DNA of 24,417 bases from positions 1 through 24,417 of IMG/VR virus record IMGVR_UViG_3300042466_000307. One strand, given 5' to 3'. Below the pieces are notes generated by a model. The model searched no databases. It saw nothing but the letters and a program-made list of their open reading frames with translations, and was not told where the DNA came from. The position numbers and the translations under genes were made by a program. The stretch comes from a virus. Positions within the stretch are counted from its first letter, which is position 1, and the number at the start of each line of letters is the position of its first letter. Positions 22,955 through 24,417 of this stretch are shown here, in pieces.

Positions 22955-23403
22955 CGGAACATATTTCGTATGTCGAAGCGACAAAAACGTCGCAAAAATT
23001 AGACAATACACCAAATGAAAAACAATTAAAAGCAATGAAAGAATTGGCGTTAAATGTTTTCGAACCTTTGCGAATTTGGGCGGGCGAACCTATCCGCGTG
23101 AATAGTTTTTTCAGATCCGAAGCCGTAAACCGTAAAATTGGCGGGGCGAAAAATTCGCAACATAAAGCAAACGACGGATCGGCAATTGATATTTCAGCAA
23201 TGTCCAAAAAAAATAACGCTGATTTGTTCAATTATATTTTGAAAAATTTGGATTTTGATCAATTGATTTGGGAATTTGGAAACGACAAAATTCCTGGTTG
23301 GGTTCACGTTTCATATTGCACGGAACGAAAAAACCGCAAACAAGTTTTGAAGGCAATCAAAGTCGGTCATATTACAAAATATTTGCCGTATGCAAAAAAA
23401 TAA
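22942..23403 (+). CDS. Endolysin-type M15 peptidase (peptidoglycan D-Ala hydrolase)
   Basis: The 153-residue protein fits the M15 zinc peptidases used as endolysins. SFFRSEAVNRKIGG (55-68) is the usual region before the metal site. SQH (72-74) plus D83 in GSAIDIS give the first two zinc ligands, WEF (110-112) gives catalytic E111, and GWVHVSY (119-125) gives ligand H122. Between H74 and D83 there are two more residues than in the common SQHxxGxAxD form. It has no signal peptide, so it needs a holin. It overlaps both neighbours, by 13 and 14 bases. All active-site residues are present. Confidence 0.85.
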   Translation: MDKLTEHISYVEATKTSQKLDNTPNEKQLKAMKELALNVFEPLRIWAGEPIRVNSFFRSEAVNRKIGGAKNSQHKANDGSAIDISAMSKKNNADLFNYILKNLDFDQLIWEFGNDKIPGWVHVSYCTERKNRKQVLKAIKVGHITKYLPYAKK

Positions 23404-23638
23404 AATATTGAAATTTATTGTTTCCGTGATAACGGGAATAATAAAAGCAACGCCGTTCGGTCATATTCAATCGGAAATTGACAATAATATCAAAAGCGAT
23501 AAAACAACCGATCCGGGAAAATTGGATAAAACGCGTTTGATTGTTTGGATAATTACAACGGTTTTGTTTTTGTTAAAAGCGTTCGATTTAATTACTTTTG
23601 ATCAACTTTTACAAGTTTTAGAATTGTTTACAAAATAG
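23390..23638 (+). CDS. Holin-like small membrane protein
   Basis: The 82-residue protein overlaps the M15 peptidase by 14 bases. It has an N-terminal amphipathic/hydrophobic stretch (KILKFIVSVITGIIKATPFG), a charged middle (EIDNNIKSDKTTDPGKLDKT) and a strong membrane segment (RLIVWIITTVLFLLKAFDLI). Position next to the endolysin, size, and hydrophobicity suggest a holin or holin partner. The family is not recognised, and membrane topology is predicted only. It is the last gene before the convergent terminator. Confidence 0.6.
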   Translation: MQKNKILKFIVSVITGIIKATPFGHIQSEIDNNIKSDKTTDPGKLDKTRLIVWIITTVLFLLKAFDLITFDQLLQVLELFTK

Positions 23639-23676
23639 TTTTTGCAAGTTTGTTTCCTTGTTTCCTATGCAAAGAC

Positions 23677-23706
23677 AAAAAGGGCGATTTAATCGCCCTT
23701 TTTTTG
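23677..23706. terminator. Bidirectional terminator between convergent operons
   Basis: AAAAAGGGCGATT (23677-23689) pairs with AATCGCCCTTTTT (23691-23703), flanked by A runs on the left and T runs on the right. It can therefore end the + strand late operon and the minus-strand operon that comes from the right. It is the best terminator in the window. Confidence 0.88.
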
Positions 23707-23707
23707 T

Positions 23708-23851
23708 TTAGTTTGCCGTTTGTTTCAATATTCTTTTTACCGTTTCCAATTCGGTATCAATACGCGTCAAATCTCGCGCGTTTAATGTAATTTGATTATT
23801 GTCGCGATAAAATTTCAAACGCGTATAATAATCCAACCAATAATCAAACAT
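23708..23851 (-). CDS. Small hypothetical protein, 47 residues
   Basis: The minus-strand ORF starts at ATG 23851 and stops at 23710-23708. The product begins MFDYWLDYYTRLKFYRDNNQ and contains LNARDLTRIDTELETVKRIL, a helical and charged pattern. Its start overlaps the end of the upstream minus-strand gene by 8 bases, supporting real coupled translation. No family is recognised. Confidence 0.5.
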   Translation of the reverse strand: MFDYWLDYYTRLKFYRDNNQITLNARDLTRIDTELETVKRILKQTAN

Positions 23852-24275
23852 TTTTCGGAAATTTAATCATTAAACTATCTTTTGATTTGTTGTATTTCGG
23901 CAATGAAGGAATTTCGCCCGTTTCCGCGTTGACGTATTGTCCCGGATTAGATTGAACCAAATTGAACATTGATTTCAAACCGGTTTCAATTGTTTCGATT
24001 TCTTTTTTCTTTGTGATCCATTCCGGACAATCTTTGAAATCCCAACGTCCCGCGCCCGCACGAACACCAAAAACAACACCGTTTCGAACGTGTTCGCCTT
24101 TGCCGTATTTTTCCGCGTCGGTCAACGCGTCGGCCGAAATAATTGAAATTTGTTCCGCAACAAATTTTTCAATATTTTTCAAATCAATATAAAGATCCAA
24201 CGCGTCAATTTCGCCGTTGGCGTGATCGTCAACAAGTGACGAAATAATTTGTTTTAAATAGTCAATTTTGTTCAT
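23844..24275 (-). CDS. Phage protein of the minus-strand operon, helical, function unknown
   Basis: The 143-residue protein has a helical N-terminal half (DYLKQIISSLVDDHANGEID, ALDLYIDLKNIEKFVAEQIS), then VVFGVRAGAGRWDFKDCPEW and a helical KEIETIETGLKSMFN. The 'gF/V.V+.G.GRWDFK...W' segment is common in uncharacterised proteins of phage early or recombination regions, which is my reason to place it there. The gene start overlaps the end of the upstream minus-strand gene by 14 bases. It lies convergent to the lysis block across the terminator. No catalytic motif is visible. Confidence 0.7.
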   Translation of the reverse strand: MNKIDYLKQIISSLVDDHANGEIDALDLYIDLKNIEKFVAEQISIISADALTDAEKYGKGEHVRNGVVFGVRAGAGRWDFKDCPEWITKKKEIETIETGLKSMFNLVQSNPGQYVNAETGEIPSLPKYNKSKDSLMIKFPKNV

Positions 24276-24417
24276 AATCGTTTGATATTTTTTCCAATAT
24301 TACATTTTCAATTTCATTGATCAAATTCAAATTATCGAAAAGATCAAAAAATTCAATTCCGTTTATATTTATTTCGTGAATTTCAAATTCGGCCGGTTCG
24401 CCCGGCGTTCCTGGTTC
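24262..24417 (-). CDS. C-terminal part of a minus-strand phage gene (partial)
   Basis: The gene runs off the right edge of the window. The visible 51 residues begin EPGTPGEPAEFEIHEINING and continue with an acidic, helical end (NLINEIENVILEKISNDYEQ), stopping with TGA at 24264-24262. It overlaps the next gene's start by 14 bases, so the minus-strand genes form a tight operon. The proline-rich linker followed by an acidic end resembles a short interaction region. No family can be named from this piece. Confidence 0.65.
   Translation of the reverse strand, partial: EPGTPGEPAEFEIHEININGIEFFDLFDNLNLINEIENVILEKISNDYEQN

Overview
The window is one contiguous piece of a tailed, contractile-tail (myovirus-type) phage or prophage, most likely from a Bacteroidota host. 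Evidence for the host group: translation starts follow A-rich leaders without Shine-Dalgarno sequences; the fibre carries the Bacteroidota-type GFLLPRMTTTQRNAI module; a neighbouring protein resembles secreted Bacteroidota adhesin domains; the sheath is of the DUF2586 type; and one TAnnTTTG promoter element is visible. No rRNA, tRNA, insertion sequence, integrase, CRISPR array or clear host gene was found, so lysogeny and attachment sites cannot be judged here.

Layout, left to right on the + strand. A short leader (75-229) holds clustered TTGATCAA/TTAATCAA repeats. The packaging and head module follows (230-9206): small terminase, a tiny membrane peptide, large terminase, a DUF1320-like connector, a Mu gp29-like portal, a MuF protein fused to a zincin-like C-terminal domain with a small partner gene, gpG-like and gp37-like proteins, an antisense HTH gene, a ClpP-like protease fused to a scaffold, and the major capsid protein. 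The tail module (9219-15800) has sheath, tube, a terminator, a tail assembly chaperone with a clear programmed -1 frameshift, tape measure, baseplate hub, spike and gp25-like wedge. A host-recognition block (15803-19605) sits inside the baseplate genes, before gpJ-like and gpI-like proteins (19615-21022) and a second fibre-like gene (21026-22258). The lysis cassette (22261-23638) contains a membrane-anchored coiled coil, a kinase-like mini-protein, an M15 peptidase and a holin-like protein. A strong bidirectional terminator (23677-23706) separates it from a convergent minus-strand operon of small, overlapping genes (24417 to 23708), probably part of the early or replication region.

The head genes are Mu-like in family content, but the connector gene has moved ahead of the portal and the early genes run convergently, unlike Mu. 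The items most worth following up are the frameshift site (slippery A AAA AAG, 7-nt spacer, 7-bp stem), the MuF-zincin fusion with its overlapping small gene as a possible effector/immunity pair, the nested scaffold start, carbohydrate-binding-like modules in both the connector and a fibre protein, and the kinase-like lysis-cassette protein.
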